From contig JAJYHH010000077.1 in assembly GCA_021784845.1 (NCBI GenBank), positions 1 through 46,585 of the forward strand: a stretch of 46,585 bases of DNA. Reading direction: 5' to 3'. A model generated the notes under the pieces. It searched no databases, was not told where the DNA came from, and was given only the letters and a program-made list of their open reading frames with translations. Made by a program: the position numbers and the translations under genes. Position 1 is the stretch's first letter, and every line of letters begins with the position of its first letter. Positions 23,923 to 32,359 of the stretch are shown piece by piece. This stretch comes from Pseudomonadota bacterium. GTDB taxonomy: Bacteria > Pseudomonadota > Gammaproteobacteria > Acidiferrobacterales > Acidiferrobacteraceae.

Positions 23923-26316
23923 ATGACAACACCCGATTCCGAGAATCCGCATGCGGTGGCCGAGGGTGGCCCCCTCGCCCTGGCCGGCGACGTTCTGCCG
24001 TCGACGATCCATTTGCTGCCCATAACCAACCGGCCCTTTTTCCCCGCCCAGGCGATTCCGCTCGTGCTCGATCGGGAACCGTGGCAGCGGACGGTGGCGC
24101 TCGCCATGGAGTCGTCCCACAAGCTGGTCGGTCTCGTGCTCGTGCGCTCCGACGACGCCCGCGACGTGCGGCGCGAGGACTTCTATACCATGGGCACCGC
24201 CTGCCGCGTGCACAAGGTCGTGCAGAATCAGGACAAGCTCCAGGTGTTTGTTGAAGGCATACAGCGCTTTGGCATCGAGCGGTGGCTTTCGCAGGAGCGG
24301 CCGTTTGCCGTGCGCGCCCGCTATTTCCCTGAAAGTGACCGCCGGGAAACCGACGACACGCGGGCCTATTCGCTGGCGATCATCAATACGATCAAGGAGC
24401 TGCTGCCGTTGAATCCCCTGTATGGGGAAGAGCTGAAGTTCTTTCTTACCCGTTTCGGGCCCGAGGAGCCGTCGCGGCTTGCGGATTTTGCGGCGAGCCT
24501 GACGGGCTCCAGCAAGCAGGATCTCCAGGACGTGCTGGAAACGGTCGTGCTCGACGAGCGGCTCGAGAAGGTGCTGCTTTTGCTGCGCAAGGAACTCGAG
24601 ATCGCGCGCACGCAGGCGAGCATCCGCGAGCGCGTCGAGGAAAAGATCAATGAGCAGCAGCGCCAGTTTTTCCTGCGCGAACAGCTGAAGGTGATCCAGA
24701 AGGAGCTCGGCATTGCCAAGGACGATCGCACGGCCGAGATCGAGACGTTTCGTGGCCGCCTGTCGAAGCTCACCTTGCCCCCTGCCGCCCGCGACCGCGT
24801 CGAGGAAGAGCTGAAAAAGATGGCCGTCCTCGAGGTGGGCTCGCCTGAGTACGCTGTCACGCGCAACTATCTCGAGTGGTGCACGTTGTTGCCCTGGGGT
24901 GTCTATTCGACCGACAAGATCGACCTGAAGAAGGCGCGCGCGATCCTCGATCAGGACCATGACGGACTGGGCGACGTGAAGGACCGCATCATCGAATTCC
25001 TGGCCGTCGGCGCCATGAAGGGCGAAGTGGCCGGCTCGATTCTCCTGCTGGTGGGCCCGCCGGGCGTGGGCAAGACCTCCATCGGCCGCTCCATCGCCAA
25101 CGCGCTCGGCCGCACGTTTTACCGGTTCTCGGTCGGCGGCATGCGTGACGAAGCGGAGATCAAGGGTCACCGGCGCACGTACATTGGCGCCATGCCCGGC
25201 AAATTCATTCAGGCCATCCGCGAAGTGGGCGTCAGCAATCCCATCATCATGCTTGATGAAATCGACAAGATCGGCTCATCGTACCAGGGCAACCCCGCGT
25301 CGGCTCTGCTCGAGGTGCTCGATCCGGAACAGAATGTCGATTTTCTCGATCACTATCTGGATCTGCGTTTCGATCTCTCGAAGGTACTGTTCATCTGCAC
25401 GGCCAACCAGCTAGACACCATTCCGCGTCCCTTGCTCGACCGCATGGAGGTGATCCGTCTTGCCGGGTACATCACCTCGGAGAAGCTTGCCATTGCCAAA
25501 CACCATCTGTTGCCGCGGCAGATCGAGCGCGTGGGCCTGAAGCGTGGCCAGCTGCGCATCGAAAACGGCGCGATCCGTGACATCATCGAAGGGTATGCGC
25601 GCGAGGCGGGTGTGCGTGGTCTGGAAAAAAAGCTGGGATCGATTGCCCGCAAGGCGGTGGTGGCGATCCTGAGCGGCAAGGAGCCTCCGATCAAGGTGAC
25701 GGCGCGCAACCTGGAGGAGTATCTGGACCGGCCGGTCTTCCAGCCGATCCGGCCGCTGCGGGGCGTCGGTGTGGTGACGGGGCTCGCGTGGACGCCCATG
25801 GGTGGCGCCACCCTCGACATCGAGGCGACCCGTGTCCATGGCGGCAACCGCGGGCTGCGCCTGACAGGCCAGCTCGGCGAGGTCATGCGTGAGTCGGCCG
25901 AGATTGCCTACAGTTATGTGTCATCGCATTGCCGTCAGTATGGCTGCCCGGATGATTTTTTCGACAAGGCCTATCTGCATGTGCATGTGCCGGCGGGGGC
26001 CACCCCAAAGGACGGTCCGAGCGCCGGTATCACCATAGCCAGCGCCCTCCTGTCGCTCGCCCGCGGCAAGCGCATCAAGCGCCCCTTGGCGATGACCGGC
26101 GAGATCACGCTCACGGGGGCCGTGTTGCCGGTCGGCGGGGTGCGCGAGAAGATCATCGCGGCCCGGCGGGTGGGGATTCCGGAAATCATTCTCCCGGACG
26201 GCAACCGCACCGACTTCGGCCAGTTGCCCGAGAATATCCGCAAGGGTCTGAAGGTGCATTACGTGAAACATTACCGCGATGTCGCGGCGCTCATTTTTCC
26301 GCCGATTGGAGACTGA
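23923..26316 (+). CDS. lon: Lon-type ATP-dependent serine protease
   Basis: About 797 residues. The N-terminal substrate-binding domain has LLPITNRPFFPAQAIPLVLD, and a coiled region (EEKINEQQRQFFLREQLKVI) follows. The AAA+ module has Walker A GPPGVGKTS (about residue 378) and IIMLDEIDKI. The protease domain has the catalytic dyad Ser700 (PKDGPSAG) and Lys743 (GGVREKIIAARR). It degrades misfolded and regulatory proteins. The NRPFFP N-terminus is typical of a second Lon paralogue found in many gammaproteobacteria, so this may not be the only Lon. The ATG at 23923 is preferred over GTG 23917; neither has a clear Shine-Dalgarno. A sigma-32-like promoter precedes it. Confidence 0.95.
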   Translation: MTTPDSENPHAVAEGGPLALAGDVLPSTIHLLPITNRPFFPAQAIPLVLDREPWQRTVALAMESSHKLVGLVLVRSDDARDVRREDFYTMGTACRVHKVVQNQDKLQVFVEGIQRFGIERWLSQERPFAVRARYFPESDRRETDDTRAYSLAIINTIKELLPLNPLYGEELKFFLTRFGPEEPSRLADFAASLTGSSKQDLQDVLETVVLDERLEKVLLLLRKELEIARTQASIRERVEEKINEQQRQFFLREQLKVIQKELGIAKDDRTAEIETFRGRLSKLTLPPAARDRVEEELKKMAVLEVGSPEYAVTRNYLEWCTLLPWGVYSTDKIDLKKARAILDQDHDGLGDVKDRIIEFLAVGAMKGEVAGSILLLVGPPGVGKTSIGRSIANALGRTFYRFSVGGMRDEAEIKGHRRTYIGAMPGKFIQAIREVGVSNPIIMLDEIDKIGSSYQGNPASALLEVLDPEQNVDFLDHYLDLRFDLSKVLFICTANQLDTIPRPLLDRMEVIRLAGYITSEKLAIAKHHLLPRQIERVGLKRGQLRIENGAIRDIIEGYAREAGVRGLEKKLGSIARKAVVAILSGKEPPIKVTARNLEEYLDRPVFQPIRPLRGVGVVTGLAWTPMGGATLDIEATRVHGGNRGLRLTGQLGEVMRESAEIAYSYVSSHCRQYGCPDDFFDKAYLHVHVPAGATPKDGPSAGITIASALLSLARGKRIKRPLAMTGEITLTGAVLPVGGVREKIIAARRVGIPEIILPDGNRTDFGQLPENIRKGLKVHYVKHYRDVAALIFPPIGD

Positions 26317-26597
26317 TGGGACATCTCGTGGATTTTCGTTGCCCGTATTGCCGGTATGAGGAGAAAGACGTTGCGGTCGGGCACGGCCGCGCCGCCGTAC
26401 CGTTTCTCAAGCTCTTTAGCTGCCCCAGCTGTCATTCGTTTGGCAGTTGCTGGATCGAGGAGGGGAAGATACCGCGCTGCAGCTGGTGCTATCACGACGC
26501 CGTGACGCTCGTGGCCGATGATGCGCCGGGACTTGCCTGTCCCAAGTGCGGCGAACCGGCGAAGCTTAACCACCGGCCGGACGACACCTGGGCATAG
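26316..26597 (+). CDS. Small zinc-ribbon protein coupled to the Lon-type protease
   Basis: 93 residues with four CxxC pairs: CPYC, CPSC, CSWC and CPKC, enough for two zinc ribbons. No catalytic motif is seen. The ATG overlaps the lon stop codon (TGATG), so translation is coupled and both fall under the heat-shock-like promoter. This suggests a substrate adaptor or regulator of the protease, but no such role is known to me for this family. Confidence 0.75.
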   Translation: MGHLVDFRCPYCRYEEKDVAVGHGRAAVPFLKLFSCPSCHSFGSCWIEEGKIPRCSWCYHDAVTLVADDAPGLACPKCGEPAKLNHRPDDTWA

Positions 26598-26607
26598 CGG
26601 CGCGCTG

Positions 26608-26925
26608 CTAGGTCAGGGCGACAGGCGCCTTCAGCTGGTCGGAGGCGAAGCGCTCGATATCGGTGATGAGTTCGCCGCCTTCCCGCAACCATGCGTGGCG
26701 GTTGGCGTCGTAGTGGTAGTGGTAGCCGCCGCTGCGGGCTGCCACCCAGATTTCCTTCAGCGGGCGCTGCTTGTTGATGATGATGCGGGAGCGGTCGGGA
26801 AATTCGAGGGTCAGTATCTCGTTTTCCGATTCGAAGTCGATCGACGGGGCCTTCTTTTCGATCAGCTCTTCCAGGCGCACCATGAGGGCGTGCGCGGCAT
26901 CTTCATAGTCCGTGTCCGACAGCAT
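26608..26925 (-). CDS. cyaY: Frataxin-like iron donor/regulator CyaY
   Basis: 105 residues. The family start is MLSDTDYEDAAHALMVRLEE, an acidic iron-binding first helix, followed by ILTLEFPDRSRIIINKQ, KEIWVAARSGGYHYHYD and the C-terminal WLREGGELITDIERFA. CyaY binds iron and the cysteine desulfurase IscS and tunes Fe-S cluster assembly. A GGAGG site immediately precedes the ATG at 26925; longer in-frame starts are non-conserved. It is convergent with the zinc-ribbon gene and divergent from the saccharopine-dehydrogenase-like gene, in the usual cyaY-lptM-lysA-dapF neighbourhood. Confidence 0.95.
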   Translation of the reverse strand: MLSDTDYEDAAHALMVRLEELIEKKAPSIDFESENEILTLEFPDRSRIIINKQRPLKEIWVAARSGGYHYHYDANRHAWLREGGELITDIERFASDQLKAPVALT

Positions 26926-27090
26926 AAGTCCTCCGGGCGTGCGAAGAGGGCATGATACACGGGTGCCGTGGCCGGGTCGCGGGCCCAGGGACCGACCGGA
27001 AGCCGTGCGCGGCCGACCAAAGGCCGGCCATCGGGCTCGATGCGGCCTTTCCTTGAGTTCGGAGTGCCTCTCCATCTATTCTGTCGGCCC

Positions 27091-28170
27091 ATGACAAAAA
27101 AGGTTCTGGTGCTCGGTGGTTACGGCGCCTGCGGAAGCCACATCAGCCGGCTGTTGGCGCGCGACGCGGGGATCGCCTGTGTAATCGGCGGGCGTGACGC
27201 TGTCCGCGGCGGGGCGCTGGCAGACGAGCTCGGTGCCCTGTTCGTGCCCGTCGACATCACGCGGCCGGCTTCCCTGAACGCGGCGCTCGAAGGGGTGTTT
27301 GCGGTCGTCAACGCCTGCGGGCCGTTTCACTGGCAGGATTACACCGTAGCCGAGCGCTGCGCGCGCCGGGGCGTGCACTATGTGGATTTTGCCACCGACC
27401 GCGGCTATGTGCTTGGCATCGCGAAGCTTTCGCCGCAGGCGGCAGGTTCCGGAGCCGCTCTGGTTTCGGGGGGCGGCTCTCTTCTGGCCCTGTCATCGGT
27501 GCTGGCCGACGCCATCAGGGATCCCTTTGACACGATCGACCGGATCGATGTCGCCGTGTCATACGGTGGAGGCTGCCAGCGCGGGGTCGCGGCGATGCGC
27601 GCCCTCCTGTACGGCCAGCGCCTGCCGGCGCAGGTGCACGAGGAGGGCGTCTGGCGCCAGGCGCCCGGCTGGAGCCGCGGTCAGGTGGTGGAATGGCCGG
27701 CGCCGCTGGGCCGCCGCCGCCTGTACGCGGTCGACGCCCCCGAGGTCAGTCTTTTTGCCGAGCGCTACGGGGCGCCGGTGACCTATCGGGCAGGACTCGA
27801 ATCACCGGCCATGAATCACGCGCTGGCGTGGCTCGGTTCCATGAGCCGCATGGGAATCATAGGTGACCTGCCATCGCGCGCGGGGCTCGTGCACGGGCTG
27901 TACCGGTGGATGCGCGGTTCCGGTCAGGCGCGCTTCGGTCTGCGCGTGTCGCTGACCGGAACGCGGGATCAGCGGGAACTGGTGCGCTCAGCGGGCCTGG
28001 TCGCCGAGGATCGCGACATGGCGGCGCACTGCGCGCCGGTGCTCGCCCTGGTGCGCCGGTGGATCGCCGGGCAGGTGATCGCGGGGGCGGGTCCCTTCCT
28101 CGGGCTTTTGTCGCTTGCCGATATGACAGAGGAGCTTCAGCAGAGCAAGGCGGTGCTGTTATTATCATGA
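27091..28170 (+). CDS. Saccharopine dehydrogenase-like NAD(P)-binding protein
   Basis: 359 residues with an N-terminal Rossmann fold: VLVLGGYGACGSHISRLLA (GxGxxG-type), then VVNACGPFHWQDYTVAERCA and GVHYVDFATDRGYVLGI, typical of the trans-acting enoyl reductase/saccharopine dehydrogenase-like family. The C-terminal half is unassigned. Substrate unknown: despite the name, members act on lipids, polyketides or lysine intermediates. The start at 27091 is the first MTKKVLVLGG; the longer frame lacks similarity. The stop overlaps the ATG of lptM (ATGA), so it is translated together with lptM and lies just upstream of lysA, an unusual insertion in the cyaY-lysA region. Confidence 0.82.
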   Translation: MTKKVLVLGGYGACGSHISRLLARDAGIACVIGGRDAVRGGALADELGALFVPVDITRPASLNAALEGVFAVVNACGPFHWQDYTVAERCARRGVHYVDFATDRGYVLGIAKLSPQAAGSGAALVSGGGSLLALSSVLADAIRDPFDTIDRIDVAVSYGGGCQRGVAAMRALLYGQRLPAQVHEEGVWRQAPGWSRGQVVEWPAPLGRRRLYAVDAPEVSLFAERYGAPVTYRAGLESPAMNHALAWLGSMSRMGIIGDLPSRAGLVHGLYRWMRGSGQARFGLRVSLTGTRDQRELVRSAGLVAEDRDMAAHCAPVLALVRRWIAGQVIAGAGPFLGLLSLADMTEELQQSKAVLLLS

Positions 28171-28334
28171 GCACAAGGCGATGGGGAGCGATCCTGCTGG
28201 TGTGCGTGCTGAGTGGATGCGGCCGGATCGGTCCTTTGTATCTGCCGCCACCGAAAGCGCCACCTGCGGCCTTGGCGCACCCGTCACATGGCGCCACGAC
28301 ATCACAGAAAACCGTGTCACCCGCGACCCCTTAG
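28167..28334 (+). CDS. lptM: Small lipoprotein LptM (YifL)
   Basis: 55 residues, too short for standard gene lists. The lipobox LSGC gives lipidated Cys18, directly followed by the family signature GRIGPLYLPP, then a low-complexity Pro/Ala/Thr tail. LptM binds the LptDE translocon in the outer membrane and promotes correct disulfide formation of LptD in E. coli. Its position just before lysA/dapF is the conserved one. Translational coupling with the preceding gene (ATGA). Confidence 0.9.
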   Translation: MSTRRWGAILLVCVLSGCGRIGPLYLPPPKAPPAALAHPSHGATTSQKTVSPATP

Positions 28335-28341
28335 GAATCTC

Positions 28342-29607
28342 ATGGACGCATTGAATTACCGGCACGGCGAGTTGTTCGTCGAGGATGTGGCTCTGGCGCG
28401 CATCGCCGAGGCCGTCGGCACCCCCTGTTATGTCTATGCGAAGAACCAGTTGAGCGCCGCCTATCGCGCCTTCGCAACGGCACTCGGTGGCCATGGGCTC
28501 GTGTGCTATGCGGTGAAGGCCAATTCCAATCTGGCCATTCTGGCCACTTTCGCGGCGTTGGGTGCCGGTTTCGACATCGTGTCGGCAGGCGAGCTCGAAC
28601 GCGTCATCGCCGCCGGCGGCGATCCGCGTCGCGTGGTCTTTTCGGGCGTGGGCAAGACGGCCGCCGAGATCGAGCGGGCGCTTGCGTGCGACATCAAGTG
28701 TTTCAATGTGGAATCGCCCGCGGAACTGGAGCGGCTGGAGGCGATTGCCGGGCGCGCCGGCAAGAGCGCGCCGGTGTCTTTGCGCGTGAATCCCGACGTG
28801 GACGCGGGTACGCATCCGTACATCGCCACGGGTCTCAAGGAGAACAAGTTCGGCATCCCGCTAAACGAGGCGGCGGCCCTCTATGGCGACGCGGCGCGCT
28901 ACCCGCATCTGCGCTTCGTGGGAGTCGACTGTCACATCGGTTCGCAGCTCACCGATCTGCGCCCGTTCGCCGACGCCCTCGACCGGGTACTGCCCCTGGT
29001 CAGACAGCTGCGCGCGCAGGGCCTGCCTGTCGAACACGTCGACGTCGGCGGCGGACTGGGTATCCGCTACCGCGATGAACGGCCGCCGGGCGTGGCGGCC
29101 TACGTGGGCCAGATGCGGGAGCGGCTCGTGGCGCATGGACTGGCGGACCTGTCGTTGCTGCTCGAGCCCGGCCGCGCGCTGGTGGCGGCCGCAGGTACGC
29201 TTCTGGCACGCGTCGAATATCTGAAATCCACCGACACCAGGCATTTTGCGATTATTGATGCCGGCATGAATGATCTCATCCGGCCCGCCCTGTATGGTGC
29301 CTTTCAGGCGATCCAGGCGGTGCGCGATCCGGGGGATGCGCCGACGCTCGATTACGACGTCGTGGGCCCGGTGTGCGAGAGCGCCGATGTCTTCGGCCGG
29401 GGCCGCCGCCTGCATCTGGCGCCGGGTGATCTGCTCGTGGTGCGCGATGCCGGCGCCTATGGATTTGCCATGTCGAGTCAGTACAACTCGCGGCCCCGCG
29501 CCGCCGAGGTGCTGGTCGATGGCGCCCGTTTCCGCGTGGTGCGCACGCGGGAGACGCTCGCCGACCTGTGGCGCGGCGAATCGGTGTCCGGGGCGGAGAC
29601 CGGCTGA
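28342..29607 (+). CDS. lysA: Diaminopimelate decarboxylase
   Basis: 421-residue PLP enzyme making lysine from meso-diaminopimelate. Lys59 in CYAVKANSN forms the Schiff base. SVDIV-type sequence (FDIVSAGELERVI), NPDVDAGTHPYIATGLKENK, the HIGSQ motif, LLLEPGRALVA and GPVCESADVF are all present. The AGGAA site precedes ATG 28342, 7 bases after lptM. The stop overlaps the dapF start (TGATG). Confidence 0.97.
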   Translation: MDALNYRHGELFVEDVALARIAEAVGTPCYVYAKNQLSAAYRAFATALGGHGLVCYAVKANSNLAILATFAALGAGFDIVSAGELERVIAAGGDPRRVVFSGVGKTAAEIERALACDIKCFNVESPAELERLEAIAGRAGKSAPVSLRVNPDVDAGTHPYIATGLKENKFGIPLNEAAALYGDAARYPHLRFVGVDCHIGSQLTDLRPFADALDRVLPLVRQLRAQGLPVEHVDVGGGLGIRYRDERPPGVAAYVGQMRERLVAHGLADLSLLLEPGRALVAAAGTLLARVEYLKSTDTRHFAIIDAGMNDLIRPALYGAFQAIQAVRDPGDAPTLDYDVVGPVCESADVFGRGRRLHLAPGDLLVVRDAGAYGFAMSSQYNSRPRAAEVLVDGARFRVVRTRETLADLWRGESVSGAETG

Positions 29608-30467
29608 TGGCTGACCTTGTGCCCTTTTCCAAGATGCAGGGTCTTGGCAACGATTTTGTCGTATTCGACGCCGTATCCCGCCCCATCCCGCTGACACCGG
29701 CCGTGATCCGGCGCCTTGCGGACCGGCATTTCGGCATCGGCTGCGACCAGATTCTGGTGGTGGAGCCAAGCCGCGAATCCGGCGTGGACTTTGGCTACCG
29801 GATCTTCAACGCCGATGGCGGCGAGGTCGAACAGTGCGGCAATGGCGCCCGCTGCTTTGCGCGATTCGTGCGCGAGCGGGGGTTGACGGACAAAGACGAA
29901 ATCCGCGTGCGCACCCGCGGCGGATTGATGACACTGATACTAAAGCCCGGCGGACAGGTGCGGGTCAACATGGGATCGGTCGACCTGCGGCCCGAGACCG
30001 TGCCGTTTCGCGCCGAAATGCCGCAAACGGTCTATACTCTTCCCCTGGATGGGCATGCCGTCGAAGTGACGGTGCTTGCGCTCGGCAATCCCCATGCGGT
30101 GCAGGTGGTGCCCGACGTAGACACCGCGCCGGTTCTGGTGGATGGCCCCCGCATCGAACGCCACCCCTGGTTTCCGCGGGGCGTCAATGCCGGGTTCATG
30201 CAGATCGTGGATCGTGGTCATGTGCGTGTCCGCGTCTACGAGCGCGGTGCCGGCGAAACGCTGGCTTGTGGCAGCGGTGCGTGTGCGGCGGTTGCGGCCG
30301 GGCGGCTGCGGCAGCTGCTGGATGAGCGGGTCGTGGTGGATCTGCCAGGTGGCCAGCTGATCGTGCACTGGGACGGTCAGGGCCCGGTCTGGATGGAGGG
30401 ACCCGCGGAACATGTCTTCGAGGGGCTGGTCGACTTGTATGGATGGCGTGACCAAACTACCGAATGA
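29607..30467 (+). CDS. dapF: Diaminopimelate epimerase
   Basis: 286-residue cofactor-independent racemase converting LL- to meso-diaminopimelate for lysine and peptidoglycan. The two catalytic cysteines are Cys77 (EVEQCGNGARC) and Cys221 (ETLACGSGACA). The N-terminal FSKMQGLGNDFVVFD is diagnostic. The start overlaps the lysA stop; the longer upstream frame is non-conserved. It is followed, with overlap, by the DUF484 gene. Confidence 0.97.
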   Translation: MADLVPFSKMQGLGNDFVVFDAVSRPIPLTPAVIRRLADRHFGIGCDQILVVEPSRESGVDFGYRIFNADGGEVEQCGNGARCFARFVRERGLTDKDEIRVRTRGGLMTLILKPGGQVRVNMGSVDLRPETVPFRAEMPQTVYTLPLDGHAVEVTVLALGNPHAVQVVPDVDTAPVLVDGPRIERHPWFPRGVNAGFMQIVDRGHVRVRVYERGAGETLACGSGACAAVAAGRLRQLLDERVVVDLPGGQLIVHWDGQGPVWMEGPAEHVFEGLVDLYGWRDQTTE

Positions 30468-31140
30468 GGAATTGTCTTGGGAGGAGGCGGTTGCCCGCTA
30501 TCTGACCGAGAACCGGGATTATTTCCGCCGCCGCGCCGATCTGCTCGAGGTTCTGGACATCCCGCACGCGGGCAAGGGCGGGGCCATCTCGCTGATCGAA
30601 CGCCAGGTAGAGGTCCTGCGGGCGCGGCTTGCGGTCAAGGATCGCGAGTGGCAGAACTTCGTGGCGGTTGCGCGCGACAACGACGCGCTGGGAGAAAAGC
30701 TGCACCGGCTGGCGGTTTCCCTGATTGACGCCGCGTCCCTGGATGACGTTTTGGGCAGCCTGTACGATCTCGGGCGCCATGAGCTCGGTCTGGATCGGGT
30801 GGTGATCAGTCTGGGCGTCGAAGGCGGATCGCTCGGTGGCCGCGCCGAATTCGTGCCCCCGGATGACCCCAGGCTGCGCCAGGCGCTCGCCTTGAGCGGG
30901 GAGCGCTCGCTGTGCGGACCCGTGGGTTTGCTCGGCGATCTGCGCGAGCTGCTGGGCGCCGATGAGGCCCAGATGCGCTCCATGGCCCTCGTTCCCCTGC
31001 GCGATCCCGTGCGCTGCGGCTTTGTGCTCTTCGCCAGCCGCGATGAGCAGCGCTTTCCCGTAGGTATCGGCACGACCTATCTCGACCGCATCGGCGCGCT
31101 TTTTCTGCGGGCCTGCGCGCGCCAGCTCAATGGGGCCTGA
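30439..31140 (+). CDS. DUF484 (GAF-like) protein
   Basis: 233 residues. The N-terminal helical part has VARYLTENRDYFRRRADLLEVL and SLIERQVEVLRARL, the hallmark of DUF484. A GAF-like domain follows (LYDLGRHELGLDRVVISLGV, SMALVPLRDPVRCGFVLFAS). The family always sits beside xerC and dapF in gammaproteobacteria; the function is unknown. Start ambiguous between ATG 30439 and GTG 30448; either overlaps dapF. Confidence 0.88.
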   Translation: MDGVTKLPNEELSWEEAVARYLTENRDYFRRRADLLEVLDIPHAGKGGAISLIERQVEVLRARLAVKDREWQNFVAVARDNDALGEKLHRLAVSLIDAASLDDVLGSLYDLGRHELGLDRVVISLGVEGGSLGGRAEFVPPDDPRLRQALALSGERSLCGPVGLLGDLRELLGADEAQMRSMALVPLRDPVRCGFVLFASRDEQRFPVGIGTTYLDRIGALFLRACARQLNGA

Positions 31141-32026
31141 CGCCTGGACGCAGGCGCAAGCCGCGTGGCTTGCGCGCCTGCAGTTTGAGCGCCGCTATTC
31201 CGCAAGAACCATTGCCGCCTATGGCCGTGACATCGAGGCGCTGGCCGCATTTGCGCGCTCGCTGGCGCTTGTGCCTGAGCAGATGGGGGCCGATCAGGCG
31301 CGCCGCTTCGTGGCGACGTTGAACCGCCAGCGTCTGAGTGCCCGCAGCGTCGCCCAGTATCTGGCCGCGGCCCGCGCTTTTTACCGGGATCTCCGGCTCG
31401 ACCCCAATCCCTTTCGCGGCATCCGGGCACCCAAGGGTGACCGGCGCCTGCCAAGCGATCTGCCGGTCGATCAGGTGCAGGCCCTGTTTGCGGCGGCGCC
31501 TTCGACCTGGTGGGACATTCGTGACCGGGCGATTGCCGAGCTCTTCTATGGCGCCGGCCTGCGGCTGGCCGAATTGACCGGCCTGCGGCTTACGGAACTC
31601 GATCTCGCAGAGGGGCTTGTGCGGGTGCGCGGCAAGGGCGCCAAGGACCGTGTCGTGCCGCTTGGGGCAGAAGCGGCCGCTGCACTGGCCGCCTGGTTGT
31701 CGAGCCGCCCGGGCGGGGCTGCGGCCACGGTCTTTACCACCCGGAAAGGGGGACCCTTAAGCGCGCGCGCGGTGCAAAAGCGGCTGGCCCTGCTGGGCCT
31801 GCGCTGCGGCGTCGAAGGCCGCCTGTACCCGCACAGGCTGCGCCACTCCTTTGCCAGCCACATCCTGCAGTCGAGTGGCAATCTGCGGGCTGTCCAGGAG
31901 CTGTTGGGCCATGCCAATCTGTCCACCACGCAGATCTATACGCATCTGGATTTCCAGCAGCTTGCGCGGGTTTACGACGCAGCCCATCCGCGTGCCCGCG
32001 CGAAGCGTCGCGCAGGTGGCGGCTGA
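31130..32026 (+). CDS. xerC: Tyrosine recombinase XerC
   Basis: 298-residue site-specific recombinase that, with XerD at dif, resolves chromosome dimers. The SAM-like N-terminal DNA-binding domain is followed by the catalytic domain with Arg145 (GAGLRLAEL), Lys169 (GKGAKD), His235 and Arg238 (HRLRHSF), His261 (LGHANLSTTQIYTH) and nucleophile Tyr270: a full catalytic set. The location after dapF-DUF484 supports XerC rather than a mobile integrase. The ATG overlaps the DUF484 end. Confidence 0.96.
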   Translation: MGPDAWTQAQAAWLARLQFERRYSARTIAAYGRDIEALAAFARSLALVPEQMGADQARRFVATLNRQRLSARSVAQYLAAARAFYRDLRLDPNPFRGIRAPKGDRRLPSDLPVDQVQALFAAAPSTWWDIRDRAIAELFYGAGLRLAELTGLRLTELDLAEGLVRVRGKGAKDRVVPLGAEAAAALAAWLSSRPGGAAATVFTTRKGGPLSARAVQKRLALLGLRCGVEGRLYPHRLRHSFASHILQSSGNLRAVQELLGHANLSTTQIYTHLDFQQLARVYDAAHPRARAKRRAGGG

Positions 32027-32092
32027 CTCCTATTTGAAGCGGGTTTGGCGCTTATGCTAGCGTATTTCCCGGAGATTGCGCGGGGAGAGGTC

Positions 32093-32293
32093 ATGTTCTG
32101 GAAAAAAAGACAAAAACCGCAGAGGGCACCTGCCCCGGCTGTGGTCAGGACGGCAGGCTATGTGGGCGTCGAGCGCCGGCGCAGGCACCGCCGGCTGGTC
32201 AACGAGCGCCGCGATCTTATCCGCTGGCCCGCCCAGGATCGCCGACAGAACGCCGGGCGGCGCGCCACCGATGCACCGTGGGCCTATCGCTGA
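32093..32293 (+). CDS. Small arginine-rich protein, unknown
   Basis: 66 residues, very basic. It starts MFWKKRQKPQ and then holds spaced double-Arg units: VERRRRHRR, NERRDLIRW, DRRQNAGRR. No signal peptide, membrane segment or known domain. A GGGGAGAGG site lies 5 bases before the ATG, and an in-frame ATG further upstream is less likely. It sits 66 bases before hslV and could bind nucleic acid or acidic phospholipids; pure inference. Confidence 0.55.
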   Translation: MFWKKRQKPQRAPAPAVVRTAGYVGVERRRRHRRLVNERRDLIRWPAQDRRQNAGRRATDAPWAYR

Positions 32294-32301
32294 CGTCCGC
32301 T

Positions 32302-32330
32302 CTTGCCTTTCGCTACGGGCGCCTCCACAT
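32302..32330 (+). promoter_or_regulatory. Weak sigma-32-like promoter before hslV
   Basis: CTTGCCT (32302-32308), 14-base spacer and CTCCACAT (32323-32330) give a partial match to the RpoH consensus, about 30 bases before the hslV start. hslVU is a sigma-32 operon in other gammaproteobacteria, which raises the plausibility. Confidence 0.4.
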
Positions 32331-32359
32331 AAAGGGTTCAACGCAAGTCAGGAGGCGCG

